Source: Heloderma charlesbogerti (Eukaryota; Chordata; Lepidosauria; Squamata; Helodermatidae). From it: a stretch of DNA of 64,000 bases. How positions within the stretch are numbered: the stretch's first letter is position 1; each line of letters opens with the position of its first letter. Where the stretch lies: NCBI GenBank assembly GCA_026122225.1, contig JANEZZ010000305.1, positions 124,001-188,000 on the forward strand, given 5' to 3'. The notes beneath the pieces are model-generated. The model ran no database searches. It saw only the letters and a program-made list of their open reading frames with translations, and was not told the origin of the DNA. This document shows positions 53,286 through 63,964 of the stretch, in pieces. The position numbers were made by a program, and so were the translations under genes.

Positions 53286-53950
53286 CTTGTTGTCCACCCC
53301 TGCTGTAGAGGGAGGTCTGTTGGGAAAGATGAGGCCTCATGGTTAAATTTGTCCCTCTGCGTGATATATAGATTTGTGTGTTTCCCCCCACAAATGCCCC
53401 TTGTTGGTTTATATTCTGAGCTTCCTCCTTCATCTTCCACAGAGAATTCACTAATCACAGCGTCTTCCTCTGACTGCGCTGTCCCATTTTTATCCATGAT
53501 AGCTTCTTTATGGGGGCATCTTCCTGAAGACGGGCGGCGGAAGGCAGGGCTGGTTCCTGTTTGTGGGCTGCAGCTGCCAGCAGCCGTGACCTCCGCAGTC
53601 TCTGCTTCTAGGTGACCCTGGCACGGCTCCACCATGGCAGCCAAGAGTCCTCTTGCAGCGCAAAACATCCCCCCGAAAGGAGGGTTCACCTCCACAGAAC
53701 AATGTCCACACAGCACCTTCAGATATTGGGACACAAGAAAGAGGAAGGAAAATGGAGATTTGGGCCTTTCTCCACCTTTTCCTAGGCTGCCAAATGGCAG
53801 AGAGCAACTTGGGCTCAAGGATGCATGTCTGAAATCATGTCTGGTCTCTCACAGGAAGGAAACTAAGGAAACTTTTTTTTTCTTTGCACTGTTGAAGGTC
53901 TTTTGGAAGAGGGATCAGTACTCAGAGTCTACACTCATCCCACTTTTGCA
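53286..53950. other. Unassigned sequence
   Basis: Open frames here (about 53180-53818, - strand) overlap the LINE end and carry no domain. No gene called. Confidence 0.3.
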
Positions 53951-53954
53951 TCTG

Positions 53955-54108
53955 GTTAAATGGGTTTGGCAAGTTTGGTATTGCTTCAAAAACTTGCAAA
54001 GCCTGTTTGCCAAACACAAAAATGGGGCAAAAAAAGTGTGTGCGTGTATGCCATGGGAAGTGTGCATATACTTTTAACACTCTTAAACTATTGTCTGCTG
54101 TCTTCAGT
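53955..54108 (+). repeat. Local paired repeat, first copy
   Basis: AATGGGTTTGGCAAGTTTGG, GGGGCAAAAAAAGTGTGTGC, ATGCCATGGGAAGTGTGCAT and ACACTCTTAAACTATTGTCT recur in order at 56371-56525. The family is not recognised. Confidence 0.7.
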
Positions 54109-54291
54109 TTAAAAGATATATACTTGGGTATCAGCGACAGAGAAAGACCTGCCCAGGACATAAATAATTGGTACCTGCACTTATAAGAATTTAGCCTTTT
54201 GTTTCCAGTCCTGTAACTTTGTGTAAGAATTGGTGCCTGATTTTTTAAAATAAAAACTAAGGCACTTTATAATAAATCAGTTAATTGATTA

Positions 54292-54314
54292 ATCCATCCA
54301 TCCATCCATCCATC
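54292..54314. repeat. (TCCA)n microsatellite
   Basis: Short perfect TCCA tract. Confidence 0.9.
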
Positions 54315-54522
54315 ACAACAAGGCTGGGATATAGAAAGTCAGAAAATGCCCCTGAATATGGTCAGACTGCATTTCCATCACCACTGAGTAACATCAGAGA
54401 ACATCAGCAAAACATTTGCTGAACATCAGCAAAATTGTGATCAGATGGGGTGTTTCCAGACAGACTTAAATCCCAGCATCCTATAAGCAATGCCCCAGCT
54501 CAAGAACAATTGTCAGTTAGAG

Positions 54523-54603
54523 TAGACCAGCCTTCCCCAACCAGGTGCCCTCCAGATGTGTTGGACTACAACTCCCAGCATGCCCCAGCCAGCATGGCTG
54601 GAG
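54523..54603. mobile_element. Fold-back family member, left arm and loop
   Basis: TAGACCAGCCTTCCCCAACC, then GGACTACAACTCCCAGCATG then CCCCAGCC: the best match in the window to the ACTACAATTCCCAGCATGC site. Confidence 0.8.
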
Positions 54604-55165
54604 TAGACAGTACTGACCTAGATGGACCAATGGTTTAACTCAGTCTAAGGCAGCTCCCCAGAATAAAAGCATCAACGGCTTTTGCCGCAGTTGGATTCCG
54701 CTGTTACTGCAAGTTGAGTTTACCTTTGTGCCAGTATTGGAGTCTTTCAGGCTGATCCAGAAGGTTGCACAGATGTGATGATTCCACAGAGTGTAGGAAA
54801 AGTGCAGCATGTACTGTTGGTTGCAGGATCTGCGCACTATTTTTTTTAAAGCAAGTTTCTAGTCCTTATGGCAAGTGCAAGCATGGTGGCTGAATAAGAT
54901 TTTCAGAGGCTGGTTGTAGATCTTCCATGCCCTTGCCATGTCTTTCCCCCTTTCCAAATTATCCAAGATAGTTAAAATTACAGAATAAATTATGCAACAT
55001 AAGAGGAAACCGTGGACATTTGATCAACTCATATAATTTACCTTCAGAGTTGCAGAATTTAGCTTTATGAATTGGGATGTTTTATGTTTGTTTGTTTCCT
55101 GTGGGGTCTTTGCCTCAGCAAAGCATAGGGATGCATTGCCGTGAAGGCTGCTAGTCTAGATGACC
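54604..55165. other. Unassigned sequence
   Basis: Nothing recognised. Confidence 0.3.
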
Positions 55166-55239
55166 AATGGCCCTGCTGGCTGGGGATGATAGGAATTATA
55201 GTCCAACAGATCTGGAGGGCACCAGATTGGGGACAGCTG
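55166..55239 (-). repeat. Single arm of the fold-back family
   Basis: GGCTGGGGATGATAGGAATT, ATAGTCCAACAGATCTGGAG and ACCAGATTGGGGACAGCTGC. Confidence 0.65.
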
Positions 55240-55441
55240 CTTAAAAACACAAGAGGAGCCCTGCTGCTGGCTCAGACCAAAGGTCCATCTAATCCAACTT
55301 CCTCTTTCCCAGCAAGGTCAACCCCAGGTGCTTCCAGGAAACTGACAAGCAGAGCATGATGTCAAGTTCCCTCCTGCTGTTGATCCCCAGCAACTGGTAA
55401 TTGATGACAGACTGCACCTGAACATGGAGGTTCTATTATAG

Positions 55442-55747
55442 CAGAGATGTAAGTCCTCAGGCCCAGGGGCCAAATCTGCCCCTCTGGTGGTCCCAATCCA
55501 AATGTGGCCCTCTGGGGTTGCCCAGGACTCACCCCCTTTCCCCCCAACCACTGATAGTCTGGTGGCTTCCTTGCCTTTGTGGGGTTCTTTTCCCATGCTA
55601 AAAGGTTGAAATGCCTTTCCTGTGGATTAGTTTCTGGGCACTAAGAGCATTAAGCTAAAATCCCCTGGTGTCTTTGGCTCTGGAATGCAGCATCTGAGAT
55701 CTTCTCTGAAATGGAATTCAGATGTTGAAAGAGGTTAAACATCCCTG
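55442..55747 (+). mobile_element. Non-autonomous hAT-like element, CAGGGGTG family, both ends kept
   Basis: Starts CAGAGATGTAAGTCCTCAGG and ends GAGGTTAAACATCCCTG, giving short inverted ends CAGRGATG/CATCCCTG. Flanks TATTATAG and ATCTACAG agree at only about half of positions. Confidence 0.68.
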
Positions 55748-55777
55748 ATCTACAGCCTTCTCTCCTAAGTGTATCCT

Positions 55778-55864
55778 CAGCCTGGTGCCCTGCCGATGTG
55801 ATGTGCTGGCTTGGAATTATGGGAGTTGCAGTCCATCATTCTTCCCCAGCTTGGAGAATGCTGG
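55778..55864 (+). repeat. Fold-back family member, rearranged
   Basis: CAGCCTGGTGCCCTGCCGAT and TTATGGGAGTTGCAGTCCAT, then CCCCAGCTTGGAGAATGCTG. Confidence 0.5.
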
Positions 55865-56370
55865 GCTGGCCCATCCAGCACAGCGAGAGCTTCACTCTCT
55901 CTCGCCTCCCAAAGGGACTCGAGGAAAGGATGTGAGTGAGTGACAACCCCACTTGGTGGATCCATAGAAGGCCGTGTTCGTCAGAGGACCCAAGTAGCCA
56001 GTTGTTTGCCTGAAGTCTCTTGACACCCCCATGCGCTTGCAAATCGGGTCTGGGAATGGAGTCGCAAGAGGTTCCCATGCGCTGTTTTGCTTGCTTCCCC
56101 CTTTCTGGCAGGTGAGAGAGGCCGCTTTTTTCGCAGCATCCTGGCATTTGCGCTCCTTCGTTGAAGCCAGTAAAACTATTATTGATGTTGGGGAGGGCTG
56201 AAGGAACCTAGGCAAACAAACACTGACTTTCTTGGGTGGAGGTTTCCCATTTCCCAACTTGTTGGTGGAATGGAAGCCAGATTGGTGGAACAGTCAGTAG
56301 GCAGGAAATCTACTGGGACATGATTTTGGAGGCAAATGGCGTTTGGAGCCTTTTGGATGGGCTTGTTTCA
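55865..56370. other. Unassigned sequence
   Basis: Nothing recognised. Confidence 0.3.
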
Positions 56371-56525
56371 AAGATGTAAATGGGTTTGGCAGGTTTGGGT
56401 ATTGCTTTAAAAACCTACAAAACCTACAAGCATGGGGCAAAATAACTGTGTGCATCTATGCCGTGGGAAGGGTGCATATACTTTTAACGCTCTTAAACTA
56501 TCATCTGCTTAAACTATCATCTTTC
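56371..56525 (+). repeat. Local paired repeat, second copy
   Basis: AATGGGTTTGGCAGGTTTGG, GGGGCAAAATAACTGTGTGC, ATGCCGTGGGAAGGGTGCAT and ACGCTCTTAAACTATCATCT parallel 53955-54108. AACTATCATCT occurs twice in a row at the end. Confidence 0.7.
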
Positions 56526-56825
56526 AGCCCAAGGGCCGAATCCTGTTCCGGAGAAGCTCTCGGGGCCACATTCAAGTGGTGGGCGGGGCTGAAGGTGAAC
56601 AGGGCAGGTTCCAAAATGCAAAAAATGCCAGCGTATTTTAGCTTAAAGTTTAACTGTCAGTAACTCAGAGGCGTTTTGACCTTTTTGAATGGAGGAAAAA
56701 CAGCACAAAAGCCGGGAAACCAGCCAACGATTAGTGGTCAGGGGAAATGGATCATGGCCATTAGGGAAAGTAATGGAGACCCACGCTACCAGATTTGGAC
56801 CACGGGCCTGATGTTTGACACAGCC
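56526..56825 (-). mobile_element. Non-autonomous hAT-like element, CAGGGGTG family
   Basis: GAGAAGCTCTCGGGGCCACA, AGTAACTCAGAGGCGTTTTG and CCAACGATTAGTGGTCAGGG, ending GGCCTGATGTTTGACA. Confidence 0.65.
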
Positions 56826-56843
56826 AAAGTTCCCCTGTGTATG

Positions 56844-56914
56844 AATGGCCAATGGCCAGGGATGATGGGAGTTGTAGTCTCACAATATCTGGGGACTCAA
56901 GGCTGGCAAGGCTG
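56844..56914 (-). repeat. Single arm of the fold-back family
   Basis: GGCCAGGGATGATGGGAGTT followed by GTAGTCTCACAATATCTGGG; the loop sequence CCAATGGCC is shared with 57799. Confidence 0.6.
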
Positions 56915-57798
56915 CTGCAGAGGAAGATCAGTTGTGGTGGATAGATGAATAGGAAGCTCCTGCAGACACTCCTGGATTATGGGATGGTTCTGCAGGCCTT
57001 GTTAAGCAAAGGCCCTTTCCAATGTTATTTAAAGTCCTGCCTGTTTTGTTGTTTCCTTTAATCACATCTGGGAGATTAATTTGGAATAGCCTGTTAATTG
57101 CCCATTGAATAGCCTCTCTTAATTGCCCCAATGCCATTTTCTATGCCCAGGGCCGGGGGCTTTAATTATTGGCTCCCTTCCTTTTTTGTTTGCATTTTTA
57201 AATAGCAAGAGTGCTATAAAAAGAAAAAGAAAAATAGTAATTAATCTGTATTGAAAGCTTGCCCATCAACACCACAGGAACAGAAACTGGGATAATTAAG
57301 ACAGACCATTCAAGGAGACATTGGGCCAGTTCTCATAATCACAAGCCCCTGTAGATTAATTTCCCCGTGTGCGCCGGCTGCCATTTTTTAAGTGCAAGCC
57401 ATAGCGGGGAGTGCACCACAGCTTGTTGTTACGTGCGAGCTCGGCCAGGGTGCATTTTCAGGGTGGTTAACAAGCCACCCACAACCTTGAAGCAGGCCAT
57501 AGGAGCTGCCAATAGTAAACTTTTAATTACAGGCAGAAGAGCCCATGGTTTGCCTTTGGAAAGGCTGATTTTGCAATTATTATTTTTTTGCCAAAGGAAA
57601 ATAAATAAAAATCACAAATCAGGTCTGAATAAACACTGATGGATAATAGAGAACACAATTATTTGACAATACAGCTTCCTGATTTTGGTAACAAGCTAAG
57701 TGAACAAAGGATGGCAAGAGAGAAAGGCCAGTACAGAAGCAACCTTAGCTTCCTATTCTATAGGAAGATCTATCCACCACAACTGATCTTCCTCTACA
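56915..57798. other. Repeat-poor AT-rich stretch
   Basis: No repeat recognised for almost 900 bp. Several TAATTA/TTAATT homeodomain-type cores (about 57075-57190, 57240, 57520) occur. Candidate conserved noncoding sequence; not proven. Confidence 0.35.
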
Positions 57799-57870
57799 AC
57801 AGCTTTCCCAACCTTGGGTCCCCAGATGTTGTTGGACTACAACTCCCATCATCCCTGACCATTGGCCATG
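57799..57870 (+). repeat. Single arm of the fold-back family
   Basis: ACAGCTTTCCCAACCTTGGG, GTTGGACTACAACTCCCATC and ATCCCTGACCATTGGCCATG. Confidence 0.65.
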
Positions 57871-58129
57871 CATACACAGGAGAACTTTGGCTGTGTTTTA
57901 GGTAATCTTGGTTCACATTGGGAAATGATGTGGCCCAACCAGCCTTGTGAGTGCTCTGGCTGAGCTGTGCGCATCCTTTGCAATGCGCAGGGATTCCATG
58001 GCAGGCAGGCAACGGGGATCTGGACAGACACGCTGATGTGGAAAGCATTTCCAGAAGGCAAAACATCTGAAAAATACAGATCTACGTTAGTCATGTCACT
58101 GTAGGCAATCTTGTGCACCTACCCAAGGT
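57871..58129. other. Unassigned sequence
   Basis: Nothing recognised. Confidence 0.3.
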
Positions 58130-58200
58130 GTCCTGGACTGAACCTGATGTTCAATGCAGGCAAAATGCGTGCTCTGCTGCTGAGCTCTGCAGCCATTCCT
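58130..58200 (-). repeat. tRNA-derived SINE head fragment, degraded
   Basis: GATGTTCAATGCAGGCAAAA then TGCGTGCTCTGCTGCTGAGC: reversed remnant of the tRNA-like head. Confidence 0.4.
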
Positions 58201-59490
58201 TGAGGGTGGGGGCACCCACTACTGACAGAACCAGCCATTTTAGGCTGTGAGACGTGCTGCTAACATCCTTAGTGGACAGACAAAGAGGCAGGGAGCAAAT
58301 TTGATAGCACAACATTAATTGCAATGTTTTTTTACACGAGTGGGGGGGGTGTGGACAGGTAAAAGGTAGTGAATTAATCCTCCAAGCCAAGGGAGGAGAA
58401 TAGAAGGGGGTGGGGGGGAAGAGAGATAAAATACCCAAAGAAAATAACAGGAGCAAACATCCCTCCATCGCTTCCTGCCATTGTGTCGCCAGAGGGGTTA
58501 AGAGAGGACAGACCTGCATAAATACTTAAGACACTTCCTTTGGGTCTCCATCCCAGCCAACACCCAGCTGTGTTTGTAAAAATAAGTGAGAAGGGGAGCC
58601 AGGAGTAGCAGAAGCATCCATTCCACTCTAATCTGCAAGGCCAGATGCTGCTAACTTTGACCCACAACACACAGCGCTGAAATTTCTTCTGGAAATGATG
58701 ATGATGTTCATAGGGCACATTTCAAAGTGCTGGGTTTTTTAATGCCTGCTTTTATGCATGTGTTATTGCTGGGGTCTCCAAGATGGTGCCTCTGGGTACC
58801 AATGTCCCCACAGATGCCTTTCTTGGCACCGACCAAGCTGCCTGCCTCTCCTGATTTTTATTTTATTTCTTAAGGCGTTTTAAAGATAGTTCTTTTTAAC
58901 AGGGAGGCTGGCATGCTGCAAAGTTCCAAATGTGGCCAGCAACCCAAAAAGCTTAGGTATCCCTGTTTTAGTGTACCGAAGTTTATTGTTTGAAAGTTTT
59001 TTTGAAAGCCACTTCGAGAGACTGTAGAAGCCGCCTCATGACAATTTTTCAGCCTATTTGTATCAGTGTTCTTTATCATGTGTAGTTCTTTGCATGTCTA
59101 CTATTCACTGCAACGTACGTGTTTTTAAGATTCAGTGCCTTAGAGCAGTATTTTTCCATTATTTGCTCTTAAATGTGGCATTATATAGAGCAGCATGTTT
59201 GTATTTAAGTACACAGCAGTTGTATGTTCGAGAACATCAGTCTATTTTTGTTATAACTCCTGTCCTTGTTTTTCTTGTTAATTATCAAACACTGTTCAGC
59301 AGATGTCAAATATCAATATGAAGCAGGGCCTTCTTGGTGGTTGCCACCACATTCACTATCCAAGCGGGCAGCCTGGCTTCATTTCTGTTGCTTTTCTGAA
59401 TGCAAGTGAAGCCATGGCTATAATTTAGATGGGCATTTGCTTCCTAGAACATGTTTCTGGGCCCTAGTTTGATTTAATGTTTTTGTTATC
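58201..59490. other. Unassigned sequence
   Basis: An old candidate repeat at about 58770-58935 (GGTCTCCAAGATGGTGCCTC, GCCTGCCTCTCCTGATTTTT, GGGAGGCTGGCATGCTGCAA). No gene. Confidence 0.3.
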
Positions 59491-59635
59491 TGGCTTTGAT
59501 GTCTGACATTTTAAGAATTTATTGTAATTTCAATATTTGGCTTAAAATTATTTGTAAACCAATTTGAGAACCTTTGGGGTTATAAAGCAGGACAGGAGTG
59601 CTTCAATGAAATTTAAAATAAATAAATAAATATCC
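59491..59635 (+). repeat. SINE/LINE tail with AAATAAATA end
   Basis: TTGTAAACCAATTTGAGAAC, CTTTGGGGTTATAAAGCAGG and AAAATAAATAAATAAATA resemble the tail of CORE-type SINEs. Confidence 0.45.
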
Positions 59636-60171
59636 TGCAAAAATTGGGCAAATGCATGGAATTGTAATTCTTGGAGATGTTTTGGGGATACACATTCTTT
59701 TCAGCTCTAGGCCTGATCCAAAGCCTTTAACAGCCTATTTCTTCAAGATAAATCTGCCTCCCATAAACATTGTTATTTTTATTGCATGCTTCCCTACTTT
59801 TTCTCAGTTGCTGTCCATTATTAGCCTCAGATTTTTGTTCTTGCAAACGGACAGCTCTAGATCAGCTGTTTCTTGCACCCCTGAACAAAACAGCAAGGCC
59901 TGCTGCATCACCATCTTTCTCCTCCCCACCTCACAGAAACAGCCAGGCCTGCCTGCTGATGGGAGGTTCTCCAGGGAAATGTCAGAAGCTCTGCGGATGA
60001 ACATCTGGAAAAAGGCTGTGATTGATTCAGGTCCCGAGGTTATCTTCCTCCCGTAGAGACACTTAGCTCAGAACTGGCAAACTCAAGGGCACAGAACGGG
60101 AACAGAAGAAACAAAACAAAAGAAGAAACAAAAAGACGTTCTTGCACCCTGCCTGCTGGGCCGAAAACCTC
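59636..60171. other. Unassigned sequence
   Basis: An open frame (59652-60056) lacks any recognised domain or splice support and is not called. Confidence 0.3.
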
Positions 60172-60310
60172 TAAAGGTGCAATCCTATGCATGTTTAGAC
60201 AGAGAAAAGCCTTACAATTCCCAGCATGCCCCAGCCAGCATGGCTGGTTGGGGAATGCTGGGAGTTGTAGGACTTTTTTCTGTCTAAACATGCACAGGAT
60301 TGTGCCCTAA
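60172..60310. mobile_element. AATCCTATGCATG palindromic element
   Basis: AGGTGCAATCCTATGCATGT, then CCTTACAATTCCCAGCATGC on the left arm; GGGAATGCTGGGAGTTGTAG and GCACAGGATTGTGCCCTAA on the right. Left-arm ACAATTCCCAGCATGC is a strong ZNF143-like match. Confidence 0.88.
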
Positions 60311-60373
60311 ATCTCTCTTCTGACAGAGGGGCCTGAAAAGTCAGTAAACTCTAGTTGCTAACAGGCTCTACCC

Positions 60374-60665
60374 CAGGGGTGCCAAACCTTCTTCTGCCTG
60401 AGGGCCAAATCCCACTTCGGGGGCCACATTCCAGTGGTGGGTAGGACAAAGGCAAAAGGGGCGGGGCCAAAGTCCCCGAAATGCCAGCTTAAAAGCCTTC
60501 CTGCCAGGATCTAAGCCTTCAGAGAGGCATTTCCACCTTTTAGAAGGGCGGGGGGTGCACAGAAGGCAGGAAGCCATGAAGCATCAGTGGTCAGGAGAAA
60601 GGGGCTGGACAGCCTGGGGAATCCTGGAGTGCTGGATTTGGCCCCCACCCCTTCTGTACCCATAA
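60374..60665 (-). mobile_element. Non-autonomous hAT-like element, CAGGGGTG family
   Basis: Starts CAGGGGTGCCAAACCTTCTT; AGAGAGGCATTTCCACCTTT and AGGAAGCCATGAAGCATCAG; ends near GATTTGGCCCCC. Confidence 0.65.
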
Positions 60666-61160
60666 TGCATCTTGGCTCCAGCCCTTGGCTGGCTCTCTAG
60701 GCCCTTTCTGTTGGGGGGACTGGGGGCCACAAGCCATTTAACCTGAACTCGAAGCGTTAACATGTACCCAAGTGAGGTGGGAGGGGACCTCCGGGAGATC
60801 TCTGGGATCTCTTCTGCCTTGTCCTGGTCTCCTCCCTCTACTCTCCTATCTTCTTCCTTCTTCCTCCTGCAAGGGATGCTGACCACGAGGCCGACCTTCA
60901 GCCAGCTTTACCTTGAGATGGAAGTTTATGTCCCCAGTAAAAGCTGGTTCCTAACCCACCACTCGAGTGTGTTTTGTCCTGACGGGGGGCTGATTCGGAC
61001 TTCACTTCCTTCGGTTCTGCCCCCAGCCAGCTCAACAGTATTTTTGAAAACAATATGTGGTCCCTCATATGGGAGCCGCCTCCTCCTGGCTTGAGGGGGC
61101 CCCTGCAAAGGGCTGGGCCCCCTCTTACTACAGTGGGCCCTGGGGGCAGGCAACAGTCTC
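60666..61160. other. Unassigned sequence
   Basis: Nothing recognised. Confidence 0.3.
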
Positions 61161-61378
61161 CCGTGGAGGCTGGCGGCTCCGACATCAGTTGGGTGGGGAA
61201 TCTGTGCCGGGTTTCAGTGGGAACCCGTCAGAACACTAAAGGACCTCTCCAAGGTACGAAGCACTCCCCGCTCCCTGGGAACCACCCTGGCTAGCTCCTA
61301 CAGCGTTCTGACTGTTTCTGACTGAAACCTGGCACGGATTCACTGCCCCACTGACATCGGAGCCACCAGCCTCCACCG
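61161..61378. mobile_element. CAGTGGAGGCTGG palindromic element, long two-armed copy
   Basis: CCGTGGAGGCTGGCGGCTCC, CCGGGTTTCAGTGGGAACCC on the left; GTTTCTGACTGAAACCTGGC and GCCACCAGCCTCCACCGG on the right. Arms of about 95 bp. Confidence 0.82.
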
Positions 61379-61985
61379 GATCCGCATCAGTGCTCTAAAT
61401 CAGCCACGAACCACCACTTTAATTTTGCACCATGGCCCCAAGCTCTGCCACCGCAGGGCATCCTGGGGAGTTTAAATGGCTGGACCCAACCCAGGCCAGT
61501 CCCAAAGGAGTGTGCTACGCTTGGTGCTGGAGAGGCGTGGGAGAGAAGAACGTTTTGCTGCCGTGGTCCCACGGTTTCTGCAGAGCAAAGTAACTGTTAA
61601 GCTTGCAAAAACAAAAAACAAAACCTGGAAAGCTTGCAGGGCTCTCAACCTCTTTCCCCTTGAAGGCATGGCCTGGGCCCCTGAACCCCAGCGTATGAGA
61701 CTTGGCTGGGGCTGCCTAGTGAGAAATGTACTCTGCACAAGCTCAGAGGGAACTTCCACTTTATTGTTACCAGGTACGTTCCTGAGTGCTGAAATGGAAG
61801 TTCTGGGGTTGAGGCCGAATGAAGCCAGGGTCAAGTTAAGCCTGGTTAGGGTGGCCACTTACGGACCACCAAAACAGAGGACAAAAGAGGATGTGGATGT
61901 GCATAACATTTTATAAGGTTCTTTATCTTTAAGCTGGACATTAAGCCCTCCAAATAGAGGACAGTCCTCTGCAAAGCAGGACACG
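61379..61985. other. Unassigned sequence
   Basis: An open frame (61476-61916) has no recognised domain. No gene called. Confidence 0.3.
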
Positions 61986-61989
61986 CTAT

Positions 61990-62228
61990 TTATTATTATT
62001 TATTAATTACATTTATATCCCGCCTTTTCCCCTTCTTAAGGAACCCAAGGCGGCATACATAATCCTCCTCCTCTCCATTGTATCCTCAAAGCAACAACCC
62101 TGTGAGGTAGGTTGGGCTGAGAGTCTGTGACGGGCCCAAAGTCACCCAGTGAGCTTCCATGGCGGAGTGGGCACTAGAACCCTGATCTCCCAGTCCAATA
62201 CTCTAGCCACTAAACCGCCCTGGCTCTC
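61990..62228 (-). mobile_element. CORE/MIR-like tRNA-derived SINE
   Basis: On the - strand: head GGTTTAGTGGCTAGAGTATT, GGGAGATCAGGGTTCTAGTG; body CACTGGGTGACTTTGGGCCC and CCTACCTCACAGGGTTGTTG; tail GGGATATAAATGTAATTAAT then AAATAATAATAAATA. Full length. Confidence 0.78.
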
Positions 62229-62770
62229 TACCCTTGTTGCAGAAGATATTTCAAAAAAGGAAGGGTCTGGGTGCGTTGTGTTTTTTTTGTCAACAGCTCC
62301 TTCCCTGATTATTTATAGCTAGGCGGCTGGGAAAATTGCATTGAAATCTCTCCTGCTCCAAATGCTTCTTGGCCTGGCTCAGATCTCAAGACCAGCAGAA
62401 AAGCTGCTGTCAACAACAGGGGGTCAGCTCAGGGCTGAGTAGCAAATGCAAATAGGAAGAAAGTTAGGGAGCCACCCAGGAGATTAAAACATACCGATAA
62501 AGGCTAATTGGCTGGAAACCAAATCCCGGGAAGGTTGTATTTTCTTTAAGATTAGCACATTTGTTTAATCAAAAAGCGAGAAGTCTGTTGCTCTCTCCCC
62601 CCTCCACACCCCGGCCTCAGCACATGGGTCTTGTCCACTGTGGGCACAGCATGACCCACCACAGCAGGACAGAAAAATAGATGTCCTCTCATCTCATATT
62701 AAGCCCACAAGGGATGTCAGGCGAAGTGACCCAGGCACAGATGCGCACATTACACATGGTTCATGGACTA
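62229..62770. other. Repeat-poor stretch
   Basis: No repeat recognised. Contains an octamer ATGCAAAT (about 62446-62453). Candidate noncoding element, low confidence. Confidence 0.3.
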
Positions 62771-62911
62771 TGGGCACAATCCTATGCATGTTTAGACAGA
62801 GAAAAAGTCCTACACCCCCCAGCATATTCCCCAGCCAGCCATGCTGGCTGGGGAATGCTGGGAGGTGTAGGACTTTTTCTCTGTCTAAACATGCGTAGGA
62901 TTGTGCGCTAA
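62771..62911. mobile_element. AATCCTATGCATG palindromic element, nearly perfect hairpin
   Basis: TGGGCACAATCCTATGCATG and ACAGAGAAAAAGTCCTACAC on the left pair with GTGTAGGACTTTTTCTCTGT and CATGCGTAGGATTGTGCGCT on the right. Around 141 bp with arms of about 60 bp; the youngest-looking copy. Confidence 0.9.
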
Positions 62912-63165
62912 ATGCTGCAAGCGTCTTCTTTCATCGGTCCGACAGACTGATGAAAAACATTTTGGGTGCCTCAAAAGGGCCCCCATGACTCAGTCAGCAG
63001 ACAGAAACTTTTGGTGACAATTAACAAAAAATCTCACAAAGGCCCGTGGCCTGCAGCGCTATAAAGAGACGTTCCCGCGACTCTCCCGAGATGATGTCTG
63101 CTGCGACGCTGACTGGCCGCGCTTCAGCACAATAACAGATAATAGATAACAGCGCGCATTGGTAG

Positions 63166-63235
63166 CGTGGTCTTTCTCCACCTGGTGCCCCCAGATGTGT
63201 CAGACTGGGACTTCCAGTGTGGTGGGAGTTGCACA
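63166..63235 (+). repeat. Fold-back family member, diverged
   Basis: TGGTCTTTCTCCACCTGGTG and CAGATGTGTCAGACTGGGAC then GTGGTGGGAGTTGCAC. Confidence 0.5.
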
Positions 63236-63590
63236 GAGGTGCAGCAAGGGCTGGCCTTTGGGGTTGAAGTCCAGGGACCTGCAGCCCAGAGGGGGGCTCC
63301 GAATGAGCCACCAGAGAGCAGCAGGCGGCAAGAGCATCAAGCCTGTCGAAGCAAACTCTTTCTTTCCTGGAGTCACGCTGGTGCTGTTTTGAGTGAACTA
63401 ATAATGTGAAAGTGCTCAGACTTTTTTTTTTTAAACCAGGGCTGGCAAACAGTTTTGTTATTGTTCTAACATATTAGGAATATGGACGCAGTTGTAAAGT
63501 ATAGAATGGCGGAGGAACAGAAATATCAAGTGCTCCGTTTTCTTCCTTTTAAGGGCTGCATCCAGTGTTTCATTCCCCTTTGAGACAGCA
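63236..63590. other. Unassigned sequence
   Basis: The stretch 63435-63530 resembles 23205-23300 (GCTGGCAAACAGTTTTGTTA against GTTGGCAACATTTAATGTTG). No gene. Confidence 0.3.
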
Positions 63591-63595
63591 CAAAA

Positions 63596-63964
63596 TAAGA
63601 ACGTAAGAGCTGCATCAGACCAAAGGCCTCTCTAGGCCAGCATTCTGTTCCCACAGTGGCCAACCAGATGCCCCAATGGGAAGCCCGCAATGAGGACATT
63701 TGCACAGTAGAAACCTCCTGCTCGTGTTTGCTGGAGGCATACTGCCTCTGATCCTGGATGTAGCACATAGCCATCCTGACTAGTAGCCATTGATACTCTT
63801 CTCCTCCACAAATTTGTCTAACCCCTTTTAAAGCCATCCAAATTGGTGGCCATCACTACGTCCTCTGGTAGCAAATCCCATAGTTTAACTCTGCGCTGTG
63901 TGAAGAACCTTTCCTCTGTCCTGGATCTCCTTCCAGTCAGCTTCAGGGAATGGCCCCACTGGGT
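63596..63964 (-). mobile_element. CR1-like LINE 3' end (GGCTCTT-tail subfamily)
   Basis: Reverse of the 39066 element: GAGCTGCATCAGACCAAAGG, TGGAGGCATACTGCCTCTGA, CCTTTTAAAGCCATCCAAAT and TTCAGGGAATGGCCCCACTG. Runs to the window edge region. Confidence 0.8.
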
